Source of the DNA: Pseudarthrobacter siccitolerans
GTDB lineage: Bacteria > Actinomycetota > Actinomycetes > Actinomycetales > Micrococcaceae
Length of the DNA stretch: 64,000 nt
Assembly: GCF_001046895.1 (NCBI RefSeq)
Contig: NZ_CAQI01000053.1
Span: 186,001-250,000, forward strand
Direction of reading: 5' to 3'
In this document: positions 25,022 to 32,905 of the stretch, one piece after another
Position numbering within the stretch: the stretch's first letter is position 1
Layout of the letters: each line of letters starts with the position of its first letter
Notes under the pieces: model-generated
The model's database searches: none
Told to the model about the DNA's origin: nothing
The model's input: the letters and a program-made list of their open reading frames with translations, nothing else
Position numbers and translations under genes: made by a program

Positions 25022-25975
25022 CTACCGGCGCCCGGTCCCGGAAGCGGCCCGGGACGTGCTCCGGCGGGAGGTGACTTTGCCGGAAACCGCGCTCGAACCT
25101 ACCGGCGCGGCCGTGCCCCGCAGCGACCGGCTGGCACCGGCGGCCCCAGCTGCACGGTCCGGTTCCGTCCGGACGCTGTCCACGTGCCCGTTGTTCAAGA
25201 GGCGCCGCTGGAGTTCCACGAGCACCCGGGCCAGCCGGCGCGAAACCTGCATCTGGGACATTCCCAGCCGCTTGCCCAACTGGACCTGGGTTTCCTCGCA
25301 GAAATAGCGCCGGTACAGCAGTTCACGGTCCGCGGCGTCCAGGTCCTGCATTGCCTCACGCAGGCAGGCAAGGTCCTCGAGCCGCTCCAGGGGCGTTTCC
25401 GGACAGGCGAGCAGGTCGCCGATGGACGGTGCGTCGCTGTGCGGGTTGGCTGCGTCCAGGGAGTCCGGGTGCATGCTGCTCGATGCCGAGATGGCCTCCT
25501 GCACCTCCGCGGCGTCGGTTCCCAGCTCGGTTGCCAACTCGGCCACGCTCGGGTTCCTGCCCAGCGCCTGCACCAGCTCCGGCTCCACCCGGAACATCCT
25601 GGTGCGGAGGTCCTGGATATGCCGGGGCGGCCGGACCACCCACGTCCGGTCACGCAGGTACCGCTTCAGTTCACCGGCAATGGTGGGCGCGGCGTAGGCC
25701 GGGAAGCTTTCCCCCTTGGACTGGTCGAAGCCGCGGGCGGCCTTGACCAGTCCAAGGTAGGCCACCTGGTTCAGGTCGGCACGTTCCCGGCCCCGGGCCT
25801 CGAAACGGGCAGCGAGGGCTTCGGCGAGGTCCAGATAAGCCAGGACCAGGTCGTTTTCGAAGGTCTCCCGCAGCCGCCCTTGTTTACTGGCGGCCCGGTT
25901 TTCCCGCGGAGGTTCTGGGCATGGCTCCGGGACGGGCGTAATATCCACGGCAAGCGCGGCGAAGGATTCGGGCAT
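25022..25975 (-). CDS. SigB/SigF-type alternative sigma factor
   Basis: A group 3 sigma-70 factor of 317 residues without region 1. Region 2 lies around residues 45-110 (DLNQVAYLGLVKAARGFDQS, then FPAYAAPTIAGELKRYLRD), region 3 around 125-175, and region 4 ends LGKRLGMSQMQVSRRLARVL. A 45-residue Ser/Arg/Ala-rich tail follows. ATG 25975 is preceded by GAGGGA; a TTG 14 codons earlier is less likely. No anti-sigma factor or anti-anti-sigma gene is adjacent. General stress or envelope stress control is the family role. Confidence 0.9.
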   Translation of the reverse strand: MPESFAALAVDITPVPEPCPEPPRENRAASKQGRLRETFENDLVLAYLDLAEALAARFEARGRERADLNQVAYLGLVKAARGFDQSKGESFPAYAAPTIAGELKRYLRDRTWVVRPPRHIQDLRTRMFRVEPELVQALGRNPSVAELATELGTDAAEVQEAISASSSMHPDSLDAANPHSDAPSIGDLLACPETPLERLEDLACLREAMQDLDAADRELLYRRYFCEETQVQLGKRLGMSQMQVSRRLARVLVELQRRLLNNGHVDSVRTEPDRAAGAAGASRSLRGTAAPVGSSAVSGKVTSRRSTSRAASGTGRR

Positions 25976-26036
25976 TGTCGTTGGTTCCCTCGGTCTGGTT
26001 CCGAAAGCCTGCGGCAAGACTTAGCAGTAGGAAATC

Positions 26037-26050
26037 ATAAGGTTGCTTAT
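26037..26050. promoter_or_regulatory. RTAAGNNTGCTTAY motif, sigma factor / epimerase
   Basis: ATAAG-GTTG-CTTAT lies between the divergent sigma factor (62 bp from its ATG) and epimerase (73 bp). Related sites occur before the LEA-like operon, dps and the EcsC-like gene. Binding factor unknown. Confidence 0.45.
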
Positions 26051-26122
26051 AAAACAATCCTTCGCGGCATTAGGCTCGGCATGTAAGACGAAACCGCACA
26101 CCCCTGCCAAGGAGTTCCTGCC

Positions 26123-27199
26123 ATGCGTATCGCCATTACCGGAGCCAGCGGAAACGCCGGGACAGCCCTGCTGCGCAACCTGCAGCGCCAGCTCGCCAGG
26201 AAGCCGGGCAGCCTGCAACTGACAGGGATCAGCCGGCGCCTTCCGGACACTTCACGGGCCCCCTACGCCGGGGTGGCGTGGCATACGCTCGATGTGGGCC
26301 TGGAAAGCCACCGCCCACGGCTGGAATCCGCACTGGCGGGTGTTGATTGCGTGGTGCACCTGGCGTGGCAGATCCAGCCGAACAGGGACCTGGACCAGCT
26401 GTACCGGACCAACGTCACAGGCACAGCGAACGTGGTGGAAGCAGCCCGGAAGGCAGGGGTGAAGCAGGTGGTCTGCGCATCATCGGTTGGCGCCTACAGC
26501 AAGGCCCCCAAGGACCGCCGGTCCGATGAGTCCTGGCCGGCCACGGGAATAGCGGGCTCACACTACAGCCGCCACAAGGCCGCCCAGGAAGAAGTTCTCG
26601 ACAAATTTGCGGCGGCCGAGCCGGGCATCGCAGTGGCAAGGCTCAGGCCCGGACTGATCTTCCAGCGTGATGCCGGCAGTGAGATCGGCAGGTACTTCCT
26701 GGGGCCGGTCATCCCCCGGTTCCTGCCGAAAAGGCCATGGATTCCCCTGCTGCCTGCGCCGGACAACCTCATCTTCCAGGCCGTCCACGCCGACGACGTG
26801 GCCGAGGCCTACTGGCGCGTCATCGACCAGCGGGCCTCTGGCGCTTTTAATATCGCAGCCGAGCCGGTGCTATCGCCGCAGGAACTTGCGCGGATAGTCC
26901 GGGCGCGCAGAATCTTTCCCCTCCCCATGGGCATGCTCCACAAACTGGTGGGGTTGGCGTGGCGGCTCCGCCTTCTGCCGACAGACTCAGGATGGGTCGA
27001 AATGGCGGCGGGCGTACCCGTTATGGACACCGACCGTGCGCGCAGGATCCTGGGATGGGAAGCGGAACACTCATCAGTGGAGGCAGTCCTGGATGTGCTG
27101 GAGGGCATGGGAGCGGGGGAAGGAGTAGCCCCTTCCCCCGTCCTGAAACCCAGAGGCATTCCACTGAAAAACCAGGCGCCGCCCCTTCGGCGGAGGTAA
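26123..27199 (+). CDS. NAD-dependent epimerase/dehydratase family protein
   Basis: A 358-residue extended SDR. It has the Rossmann motif ITGASGNAGTALLRNL, CASSVGAYS with the catalytic Ser, and SHYSRHKAAQEEVL with the Tyr-x3-Lys pair. The C-terminal domain resembles uncharacterised actinobacterial sugar-nucleotide epimerases. ATG 26123 follows AAGGAG by 9 bases. It is divergent from the sigma factor and may be part of its regulon through the shared 105-bp region. The last 30 residues are proline-rich and unstructured. Confidence 0.9.
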   Translation: MRIAITGASGNAGTALLRNLQRQLARKPGSLQLTGISRRLPDTSRAPYAGVAWHTLDVGLESHRPRLESALAGVDCVVHLAWQIQPNRDLDQLYRTNVTGTANVVEAARKAGVKQVVCASSVGAYSKAPKDRRSDESWPATGIAGSHYSRHKAAQEEVLDKFAAAEPGIAVARLRPGLIFQRDAGSEIGRYFLGPVIPRFLPKRPWIPLLPAPDNLIFQAVHADDVAEAYWRVIDQRASGAFNIAAEPVLSPQELARIVRARRIFPLPMGMLHKLVGLAWRLRLLPTDSGWVEMAAGVPVMDTDRARRILGWEAEHSSVEAVLDVLEGMGAGEGVAPSPVLKPRGIPLKNQAPPLRRR

Positions 27200-27217
27200 T
27201 GCCGCCCGGGCTACTGC

Positions 27218-27754
27218 CTAGATACCGGAATGCGGATTATCACGATCCACGTGGGAACCGCCCTGGCCGGGATTGGCACCATCGCCGCGGCGATCATCGC
27301 GGGCGGCGTCCCGGGCACCCGCTCCGCGGGCTGCCTCAGCAGCGTCGCGTGCCGCATTAGCATGGCCGGTATTCCGGCCGTCGCCGTCGCGGTCCGCCTT
27401 AACATCGGGGTCGAGTTCGTCAGCCTTCCGCGCCCTTTCACTCACGTCATCACGGAGCGACTTCGCCTCGGTTGCCTCCTGGTCCGCGTGCTGGCGCAGC
27501 CGCGCCGCCTCAACCTGGGCCTGCTCGGCGTCTGCCCGGGCGCGTGCCGCCTTGGCCTCACGCTCGCGGGCATCGAGTTCCCGGTTTTCAGCCTCCCGGC
27601 GAATTTCGGCGGCCTGCTCGCGATGTGCGTCGTCCCGCTTTTGCTGGATCGCCTTGCGGCGCCGTCCCGTTGCCAGGAGCAGCAGCACAATCAACACCAC
27701 CACAACAACGGCCACTATGACCCAAACCCATGGAGCTGTTTCCACGCTATCCAC
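27218..27754 (-). CDS. Membrane-anchored coiled-coil protein
   Basis: About 178 residues. One N-terminal hydrophobic segment (WVWVIVAVVVVVLIVLLLLA) is followed by a highly charged Arg/Glu/Ala coiled coil (AREREAKAARARADAEQAQV, about residues 40-120). A low-complexity Asp/Gly/Arg tail ends HVDRDNPHSGI. GTG 27754 was chosen because AAGGTG lies six bases upstream; GTG 27757 is possible. I know no function. It converges on the epimerase and faces away from the LEA-like operon, inside the stress neighbourhood. Confidence 0.75.
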   Translation of the reverse strand: MDSVETAPWVWVIVAVVVVVLIVLLLLATGRRRKAIQQKRDDAHREQAAEIRREAENRELDAREREAKAARARADAEQAQVEAARLRQHADQEATEAKSLRDDVSERARKADELDPDVKADRDGDGRNTGHANAARDAAEAARGAGARDAARDDRRGDGANPGQGGSHVDRDNPHSGI

Positions 27755-27855
27755 CACTTTCACCTTGTATTGTCCGGGCGGGCGAAGATCCCTTCCGGCT
27801 GACAATTTTTGGAACCGTTACGAACTCGCTTAGCAAGGGTACTTACCTTTTATTA

Positions 27856-27869
27856 GTAATCATGCTTAT
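27856..27869. promoter_or_regulatory. RTAAGNNTGCTTAY-like motif upstream of the LEA-like operon
   Basis: GTAATCATGCTTAT lies 66 bp before ATG 27935 and matches the dps-site sequence at 11 of 14 positions. The surrounding 60 bp are strongly A+T-rich for this genome, as expected of a promoter between divergent genes. Confidence 0.4.
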
Positions 27870-27934
27870 TATTTTACGGCCAGTATCGCTGGTTCTTGAT
27901 CAACAACCGGCCTTCTTGGAAAGAGAGAGCGAAG

Positions 27935-28918
27935 ATGACAGAGAACCAATGGCCCGAGGACCCCGCTTACACGGCTCCGCCGGCCTCCACAGGAATTCCG
28001 GGCGAGCGAAGCACCCCATTCCCGTCCACCGCTACTCCCCCATATGGCGAGGTACCCGCTGGTAACACCTCCGGGACGTCCCGCAAGGAAGCAGCGAAGG
28101 AAGAAGCCGCAGATGTGGCACGGACTGCGGCAGGCTCCGCGCAAAACGTGGCCCAGACGGCAAAGGAAGAAGCCGCCAACGTCGCCGCCGAGGCGAAGTA
28201 CAGCGCCCAGGATCTGCTGGCACAGGCAAAGTCAGGATTGACCAGCCAGGCCGGCACGCAGCAGCAGAAGGCCGCCGAAGGCCTCCGCACCATGTCCAGC
28301 CAGCTGCACAGCATGGCAAGCGCTCCCGATCAGCAGGGCATGGCCAGTGACCTCATCCGGCAGGCCGCCCAGCGCAGTGAGTCCGTGGCTTCCTGGCTGG
28401 AGAACAGGCAGCCGGGCGACTTGCTCGGCGAAGTACAGAGGTTCGCCCGGAACCGCCCCGGCACCTTCCTCCTGCTCGCAGCAGGCGCGGGCGTCCTGGC
28501 GGGCCGCCTCACCCGCGGCCTCACCGCCGGCGCAACCGAAAGCCAGACCGGCACCGGCAGCAGGGGGCTCTCAGGCCAGTATTCCAGCCCGTACGGTGAT
28601 CAGTACGGCAGCACGTACGGCGACCAGTACAGCGAAGGCTACGCTCCCGCCGGCGGAACAGTCCCGCCGCCTCCGGTCCAGATGCCTGGCCCGGCCACCA
28701 CGACGGCTGGCTATGACACGGCTCCCGGCACCGCCTACCCGACGGCTGCGTCCACTGCCGGTCCCTTGGGCAGCCCCGACCTGGTGGAAGAAGAACCTTG
28801 GTCCGGCAACCGGACGGCTGAGGATCCCCTGGGCAACCGGAGCCTTGCCGATGACCCCATGGCCGGCGACCCCCTTACCCGGGACCGCTCCAGGGACGGC
28901 CAGTCTGGCGGCCTGTGA
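27935..28918 (+). CDS. LEA-like amphipathic protein with membrane helix
   Basis: A 327-residue protein of unknown function. Residues 1-48 are Pro/Thr-rich. Residues 49-100 are Ala/Lys/Glu repeats (KEEAADVARTAAGSAQNVAQ and similar) resembling the 11-mer LEA group 3 pattern. RFARNRPGTFLLLAAGAGVL (170-192) is one hydrophobic helix. Residues 216-236 hold a Tyr/Gly repeat (SPYGDQYGSTYGDQYSEGY). The tail is acidic. ATG 27935 was chosen over an in-frame ATG 13 codons earlier. The stop overlaps the next gene (TGATG). Membrane protection under stress is inferred from neighbours. Confidence 0.8.
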   Translation: MTENQWPEDPAYTAPPASTGIPGERSTPFPSTATPPYGEVPAGNTSGTSRKEAAKEEAADVARTAAGSAQNVAQTAKEEAANVAAEAKYSAQDLLAQAKSGLTSQAGTQQQKAAEGLRTMSSQLHSMASAPDQQGMASDLIRQAAQRSESVASWLENRQPGDLLGEVQRFARNRPGTFLLLAAGAGVLAGRLTRGLTAGATESQTGTGSRGLSGQYSSPYGDQYGSTYGDQYSEGYAPAGGTVPPPPVQMPGPATTTAGYDTAPGTAYPTAASTAGPLGSPDLVEEEPWSGNRTAEDPLGNRSLADDPMAGDPLTRDRSRDGQSGGL

Positions 28919-29349
28919 TGAGTAGCCAGATTCCGGAGATGCCGCCGAGTGAGGCGCACGCGAAAGCGGACAACGCGTCGCTGGGTGAGCTCCTGGGCGA
29001 GGTGACCCGGGACTTGTCCACCCTGATGCGCCAGGAAGTGGAACTTGCCAAGGCCGAACTGAAACAGTCCGCCACCAAGGCCGGCAAAGGCGGCGGAATG
29101 CTCGCCGGCGCCGGCGTGGCCGGACACTTCGTCCTGGTATTCCTGTCCCTGGCCCTGATGTTCGCCCTGGGCGCGCTGATGCCGCTGGGCTGGGCCGCCG
29201 TGATCGTCGCCGTGATCTGGGCCATCATCGCCGCGGTCCTGGCCTCGATCGGCCGCAAGAACCTCAAGCAGATCCAGGGCATGCCCCAGACGGGCGAAAC
29301 ACTCTCTGAAATTCCCCCAACCCTAAAACCAGGTGAGGTAAACCGATGA
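28918..29349 (+). CDS. Holin-X / phage holin family III membrane protein
   Basis: A 143-residue protein of the actinobacterial Holin-X (DUF1469) family. An N-terminal helix (LGELLGEVTRDLSTLMRQEV then ELAKAELK) precedes two hydrophobic helices (GVAGHFVLVFLSLALMFALG and LGWAAVIVAVIWAIIAAVLA) at about residues 67-117. Despite its name, this chromosomal family is not tied to phage lysis. It overlaps the genes before and after, so all three are translated together. Confidence 0.88.
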   Translation: MSSQIPEMPPSEAHAKADNASLGELLGEVTRDLSTLMRQEVELAKAELKQSATKAGKGGGMLAGAGVAGHFVLVFLSLALMFALGALMPLGWAAVIVAVIWAIIAAVLASIGRKNLKQIQGMPQTGETLSEIPPTLKPGEVNR

Positions 29350-30008
29350 GCGATAACCCGGACGCAATCCGTTCAGACATAGAAGCCACCCGCGCCCGCC
29401 TGGGCACCAACGTCGACGCGGTCGCGGACAAAGTCACCCCGTCCAACATCGTCCACCGCCAGACCGACAAGGTCAAAGACGCCGTCACCGGCGTGAAGGA
29501 GCGAATCATGGGAGCAGCCGACTCAGCAACATCCTCGGTCCAGGACAGGGCCCACTCGGGCGCAGGGCACACCACCGACGCCCTGCACAGCACCGGAGAG
29601 ACCCTGCACGGGGCCAAGGACAACGTCAGCGCCAAACTCTCCGACGCGGGCACCGCGATCTCGCACGCACCGAACCAGATCAAAACCCAGACCCAGGGCA
29701 ACCCCCTGGCCGCGGGGCTGATCGCGTTCGGCGCCGGGATGCTCATCTCGTCCCTGATCCCGGCCAGCCAGAAGGAACGCGAAGCGGCCCAGCAGCTCAA
29801 GACGGCCGCCGAACCCCTGGCCACCCAGGTCACCGACGCCGCCAAGGACATGGTCCAGGACCTCAAGGAACCAGCCCAGGAAGCGATGGAAAACGTCAAA
29901 GCCACCGCCACCGAAGCAGCCCAGAACGTCAAAGCCGAAGGCCAACACGCCGCCACCGACGTCAAAGACCGCGCCACCGACGCCAAAGACCACGTCCAGA
30001 ACACGTAA
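29346..30008 (+). CDS. DUF3618 domain protein with LEA-like tail
   Basis: A 220-residue protein. DUF3618 occupies residues 8-33 (IRSDIEATRARLGTNVDAVA). One hydrophobic helix is at 119-139 (NPLAAGLIAFGAGMLISSLI). The last 45 residues are repeated amphipathic helices such as AAQNVKAEGQHAATDVKDRA, like LEA or apolipoprotein repeats. It starts at the ATGA overlap with the Holin-X gene and a terminator hairpin follows. DUF3618 next to Holin-X is a recurrent actinobacterial pair without a known function. Confidence 0.88.
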   Translation: MSDNPDAIRSDIEATRARLGTNVDAVADKVTPSNIVHRQTDKVKDAVTGVKERIMGAADSATSSVQDRAHSGAGHTTDALHSTGETLHGAKDNVSAKLSDAGTAISHAPNQIKTQTQGNPLAAGLIAFGAGMLISSLIPASQKEREAAQQLKTAAEPLATQVTDAAKDMVQDLKEPAQEAMENVKATATEAAQNVKAEGQHAATDVKDRATDAKDHVQNT

Positions 30009-30047
30009 GCACCGACGCGGCACCCAAGGCATGAGCATCATCCTGAC

Positions 30048-30087
30048 AGGCCGGCCCCGCCATCCCGCGGAGCCGGCCTCTCAGCTT
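30048..30087 (+). terminator. Terminator after the DUF3618 operon
   Basis: AGGCCGGC (30048-30055) pairs with GCCGGCCT (30072-30079), and CCGC (30057-30060) with GCGG (30067-30070) inside it. A CTTTTG stretch follows at 30084. This is a typical GC-rich stem with a short T-run, ending the three-gene operon before the YihY gene. Confidence 0.6.
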
Positions 30088-30114
30088 TTGCACCCTTAGC
30101 GAGAGGACAACCCC

Positions 30115-31299
30115 ATGGCCACTCAGGATTCATCCGAAACCAGCACTGCCAAGGCAGGGCAGGCACCGGATCCCAACGACCCACGGAAGCCGGACAGCCC
30201 CCCGGACCTGGACAAGCCGAACTGGAAATACATCCTCAAGAAAACCCTGCGGGAGTTCACCAAGGATGATTGCCCGGACCTTGCTGCAGCCCTGACCTAC
30301 TACGGGGTTTTGTCCCTGTTCCCGGCCATTCTGGCGCTGGTTTCACTGATCGGGCTTTTCGGAGACCCGCAGAAGACGACAGACGCCCTGCTCCAGATAG
30401 TGCAGGGATTTGTCCCCGCCGAGACAGTGGACACCGTCGGGGGCGTTGTCTCGGATCTCGCCAACGCGCCGGCAGCAGGCTTCACGCTAGTGATCGGCCT
30501 CGCCACAGCTCTCTGGTCCGCCTCCGGCTACGTCGGTGCCTTCGGCCGGGCCATGAACCGCGTGTACGAGGTGGACGAAGGCCGCCCGTTCGTCAAGCTG
30601 CGCGGCACCATGCTGGCAGTCACTCTCCTGGCGATCGTCATCGTCGCTGTCCTGGCCGGCATGCTGGTGCTGAGCGGCCCCGTGGCGGAGGCAGTGGGCG
30701 GGCTGATCGGCCTTAGCGGTGTCTTCCTCGCCATCTGGAACATCGCCAAATGGCCCGTGATGGTGGTGCTCATCATCGTGATCATTGCCGTGCTTTACTA
30801 CGCCACACCCAACGTCAAGCAGCCCAAGTTCAAGTGGATGAGCATGGGATCAGGAATTGCCTTGTTCGTCTTCCTGCTCGCGTCCGTTGGCTTTGGTTTC
30901 TACGTGGGCAACTTCGGAAACTACAACAAGACCTACGGCGCCCTGGGCGGTGTGATCGTTATGCTGCTGTGGCTGTGGATCCTTAACATGTCCTTGCTCT
31001 TCGGTGCGGAGTTTGACGCCGAGATGGAGCGTGGCCGCCAGCTTCAGGCAGGCATCGAGGCGGAAGAGACCATCCAGCTGCCGCCGCGGGACACCAAGAA
31101 AAGCGAGAAGCTGCAGAAGCAGGAGGAAGAGGACATCCGGCACGGGCGCGAACTTCGCGAAAAGTACAGTGCAGCAAACGGCGGGGACGACGGTTCCGGT
31201 GAGAACGCGGACCGGGGCCAGCGTTCCGGCCAGTCCGCTGAGCGGCACCGCGACCGCGTCCGGGACAAGCTCCGCGAACGCAGTACCGGCAAAGAGTAG
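30115..31299 (+). CDS. YihY/BrkB-family membrane protein
   Basis: A 394-residue protein. The YihY core (about residues 30-300) begins DDCPDLAAALTYYGVLSLFP and has six hydrophobic segments, including GFTLVIGLATALWSASGYVG and LLWLWILNMSLLFGAEFDAE at its end. The last 90 residues are charged and disordered (EKLQKQEEEDIRHGRELREK). Once annotated as ribonuclease BN or virulence factor BrkB, the family is now regarded as membrane proteins of unclear role. It lies directly downstream of the LEA-like operon. Confidence 0.9.
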   Translation: MATQDSSETSTAKAGQAPDPNDPRKPDSPPDLDKPNWKYILKKTLREFTKDDCPDLAAALTYYGVLSLFPAILALVSLIGLFGDPQKTTDALLQIVQGFVPAETVDTVGGVVSDLANAPAAGFTLVIGLATALWSASGYVGAFGRAMNRVYEVDEGRPFVKLRGTMLAVTLLAIVIVAVLAGMLVLSGPVAEAVGGLIGLSGVFLAIWNIAKWPVMVVLIIVIIAVLYYATPNVKQPKFKWMSMGSGIALFVFLLASVGFGFYVGNFGNYNKTYGALGGVIVMLLWLWILNMSLLFGAEFDAEMERGRQLQAGIEAEETIQLPPRDTKKSEKLQKQEEEDIRHGRELREKYSAANGGDDGSGENADRGQRSGQSAERHRDRVRDKLRERSTGKE

Positions 31300-31652
31300 T
31301 TAGCAGCGCGAACCCGGGGGCGGCGGAAGGGCGGGCACGGCGCGCCGTCTCCGGGGGCTAGGCAGGACCTGAAAGATGGGGGAAAATTGTTGCAAAGGTT
31401 CTGTTGAAACTTCCCGGGTCAACAAGGTGGTCCGGGACAAGGCGGGGCCGGCGGTGAGATGGCCTCTTCTGAGACCGAGGCCAGTCCCCCCAGTCGCCGT
31501 CGGCCCCCTCGATCTCCGGAACTAACAGCTCGACTGGACAAAGTGAACCGCCCTGCCATAGTTTCATGTTTACTCTGCTCGGCATCCCAGAAGCCGCGCA
31601 GGGCCGCTGAAGCAGATACGGCGGCATCACGGTCGACCCTGAATGAGCGAAC
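31300..31652. other. Intergenic stretch without a supported gene
   Basis: These 353 bp lie between the YihY gene and a small hypothetical gene. Open frames here are short, overlap one another on both strands and match nothing I know. No hairpin with a T-run or clear promoter hexamer pair is visible. The part near 31540-31600 is lower in G+C and is the most likely promoter area for the next gene. Confidence 0.4.
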
Positions 31653-31910
31653 ATGCCCGCCACCCATTTTGAACAATTTATCGCTGAAGCAGTCGTCGCA
31701 GACCGGGAGCCCGGACTGGGCCTTCGCCGCGACGAGCTCTATGGCCTCTACACCAGCTGGTGCCTGCTCCAGAAAGAGCAGCTTCAGGCCCCGGAAGCCT
31801 TGTGGGATGCACTCCACGCCCACGGGATCAATCCGGACAGCAACAACCTGTCCATGACGGGCCCCGCCGCCGCGGACTACATCGTAGCCAGCGCCCCGGA
31901 CCTGGTCTGA
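31653..31910 (+). CDS. Hypothetical small protein
   Basis: An 85-residue protein that begins MPATHFEQFIAEAVVADREP and contains DELYGLYTSWCLLQKEQLQA, a helical pattern reminiscent of a C-terminal helical domain in some primase-like proteins. I cannot name a family with confidence. ATG 31653 has only a weak GAGCGAA upstream. It lies between the YihY and CsbD genes on the same strand, within the stress neighbourhood. Confidence 0.65.
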   Translation: MPATHFEQFIAEAVVADREPGLGLRRDELYGLYTSWCLLQKEQLQAPEALWDALHAHGINPDSNNLSMTGPAAADYIVASAPDLV

Positions 31911-32023
31911 GTTCTTATCCTGGGTTCCTTGCCAAGCCTGTTGAAGCTGACTTTGGCTGGCTAGCATAAGAGCATGGCCGGCGCATTACCGTCCGCCGGC
32001 CACCAGCCGAAGGGAGAATCACC

Positions 32024-32200
32024 ATGGGTTTGGATGACAAGATCGACAATGCCGCGGAGAAGATGGGCGGCAAGGCCAAAGAGGCTACAGGCGCTGCTAC
32101 GGATGACGAAGGCCTGCGCGCCGAAGGCAAAATGGACCAGTCCAAGGCCGACCTGAAACAGGCTGGCGAAAAGATCAAGGACGCCTTCAAGAAGGATTAG
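32024..32200 (+). CDS. CsbD-family stress protein
   Basis: A 58-residue, highly charged protein. It begins MGLDDKIDNAAEKMGGKAKE and continues with the family repeat LRAEGKMDQSKADLKQAGEK. CsbD proteins are abundant, probably disordered general-stress proteins under SigB control in Bacillus; their molecular role is unknown. ATG 32024 lies eight bases after AAGGGAG. A 42-bp perfect palindrome 39 bp after the stop ends the transcript. Its place beside dps and a SigB-type sigma factor fits a stress role. Confidence 0.9.
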   Translation: MGLDDKIDNAAEKMGGKAKEATGAATDDEGLRAEGKMDQSKADLKQAGEKIKDAFKKD

Positions 32201-32239
32201 GTTCCAGGGACCATGCCGGTAAAACGAACAGGCTCGTAC

Positions 32240-32281
32240 GAATAAGGGGCTGCTGCGGAATTCCGCAGCAGCCCCTTATTC
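32240..32281. terminator. Bidirectional terminator, 42-bp perfect palindrome
   Basis: The two halves, starting GAATAAGGGGCTGCTGCGG at 32240 and ending at 32281, are exact reverse complements with no loop spacer. It lies between the convergent csbD-like and dps genes. Each strand ends in TTATTC, giving a T-rich 3' side in both directions. Confidence 0.8.
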
Positions 32282-32324
32282 ATTCTTCCGGCCCGGCTTC
32301 GCACCAGCTTCAGCGAAATACCGG

Positions 32325-32798
32325 CTAGGCAGGCTCGGTGACAGCCGCCGTGGCCGCCATGGTTTCAGCATTGACCATCCAGGCCAGCTGTTCCAGGCGT
32401 TCGATGGCAGCGTGCAAAAGGTCGGCGCTGGTGGGATCTTCCTCGTCCACCTCATCATGGACGTCCCGCATGGTTTGGACGGTCCGTTCCAGCCGCCCGG
32501 TGATCATCTTGACAGTGTCCTTCGTGGTGACCAGCCCTTGCGGAAACTCCTCCAGCCGGCTGCCGGATGAGACGGTGCTGCTGCGGCCGTCCGGAAGTGC
32601 GTGCAGGGCCCGCATCCGCTCAGCCGCCTGGTCCGCGAAGAGCCGGGCAGCGGCGATAATCTCGTCCAACTGCAGGTGCAGGTCACGGAAATTGGTCCCC
32701 ACCAGGTTCCAGTGGGCCTGCTTACCCTGAAGATGCAACTCGATGAGGTCCGTTAGCACCATTTGCAGGTTGCTGGCAAGGGTGGGCGACGCTTTCAT
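32325..32798 (-). CDS. dps: Dps-family DNA-protecting ferritin
   Basis: A 157-residue mini-ferritin. Dps forms a 12-subunit shell that oxidises Fe2+ with H2O2 and shields DNA in starvation. The ferroxidase ligands are conserved: His29 in KQAHWNLVGTNF, His41 in LHLQLDEIIAAARLFADQAA, and Asp56 and Glu60 at the end of that helix. ATG 32798 was preferred over ATG 32801 because GGAGG then has six bases of spacing. Its promoter region carries two overlapping palindromes. Confidence 0.95.
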   Translation of the reverse strand: MKASPTLASNLQMVLTDLIELHLQGKQAHWNLVGTNFRDLHLQLDEIIAAARLFADQAAERMRALHALPDGRSSTVSSGSRLEEFPQGLVTTKDTVKMITGRLERTVQTMRDVHDEVDEEDPTSADLLHAAIERLEQLAWMVNAETMAATAAVTEPA

Positions 32799-32842
32799 CA
32801 TTTTCCTCCACTGCGGCTGATATCCGGCTGCGGATCAACCGG

Positions 32843-32865
32843 ATGCTTACTGTAAGCATACTTAC
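32843..32865. promoter_or_regulatory. Overlapping palindromes in the dps promoter
   Basis: ATGCTTAC-T-GTAAGCAT (32843-32859) is a perfect 17-bp palindrome. It overlaps GTAAGCATACTTAC (32852-32865), which read leftward is GTAAGTATGCTTAC, the best copy of the shared motif. The near edge is 51-54 bp from the dps start. Regulator unknown. Confidence 0.55.
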
Positions 32866-32905
32866 CAGTTTGGTTGAGGCCGTGCCAATACCGCCGGGCA
32901 GCGAG

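Noticed and set aside
27230..27833. Two rightward frames opposite the coiled-coil gene
   Set aside because: They are Ala/Ser/Arg-rich without motifs, while the leftward frame has a membrane helix, coiled coil and ribosome site.
28918..29349. The holin-family gene as a sign of a prophage
   Set aside because: No other phage gene is nearby and the Holin-X family is ordinarily chromosomal in actinobacteria next to DUF3618.
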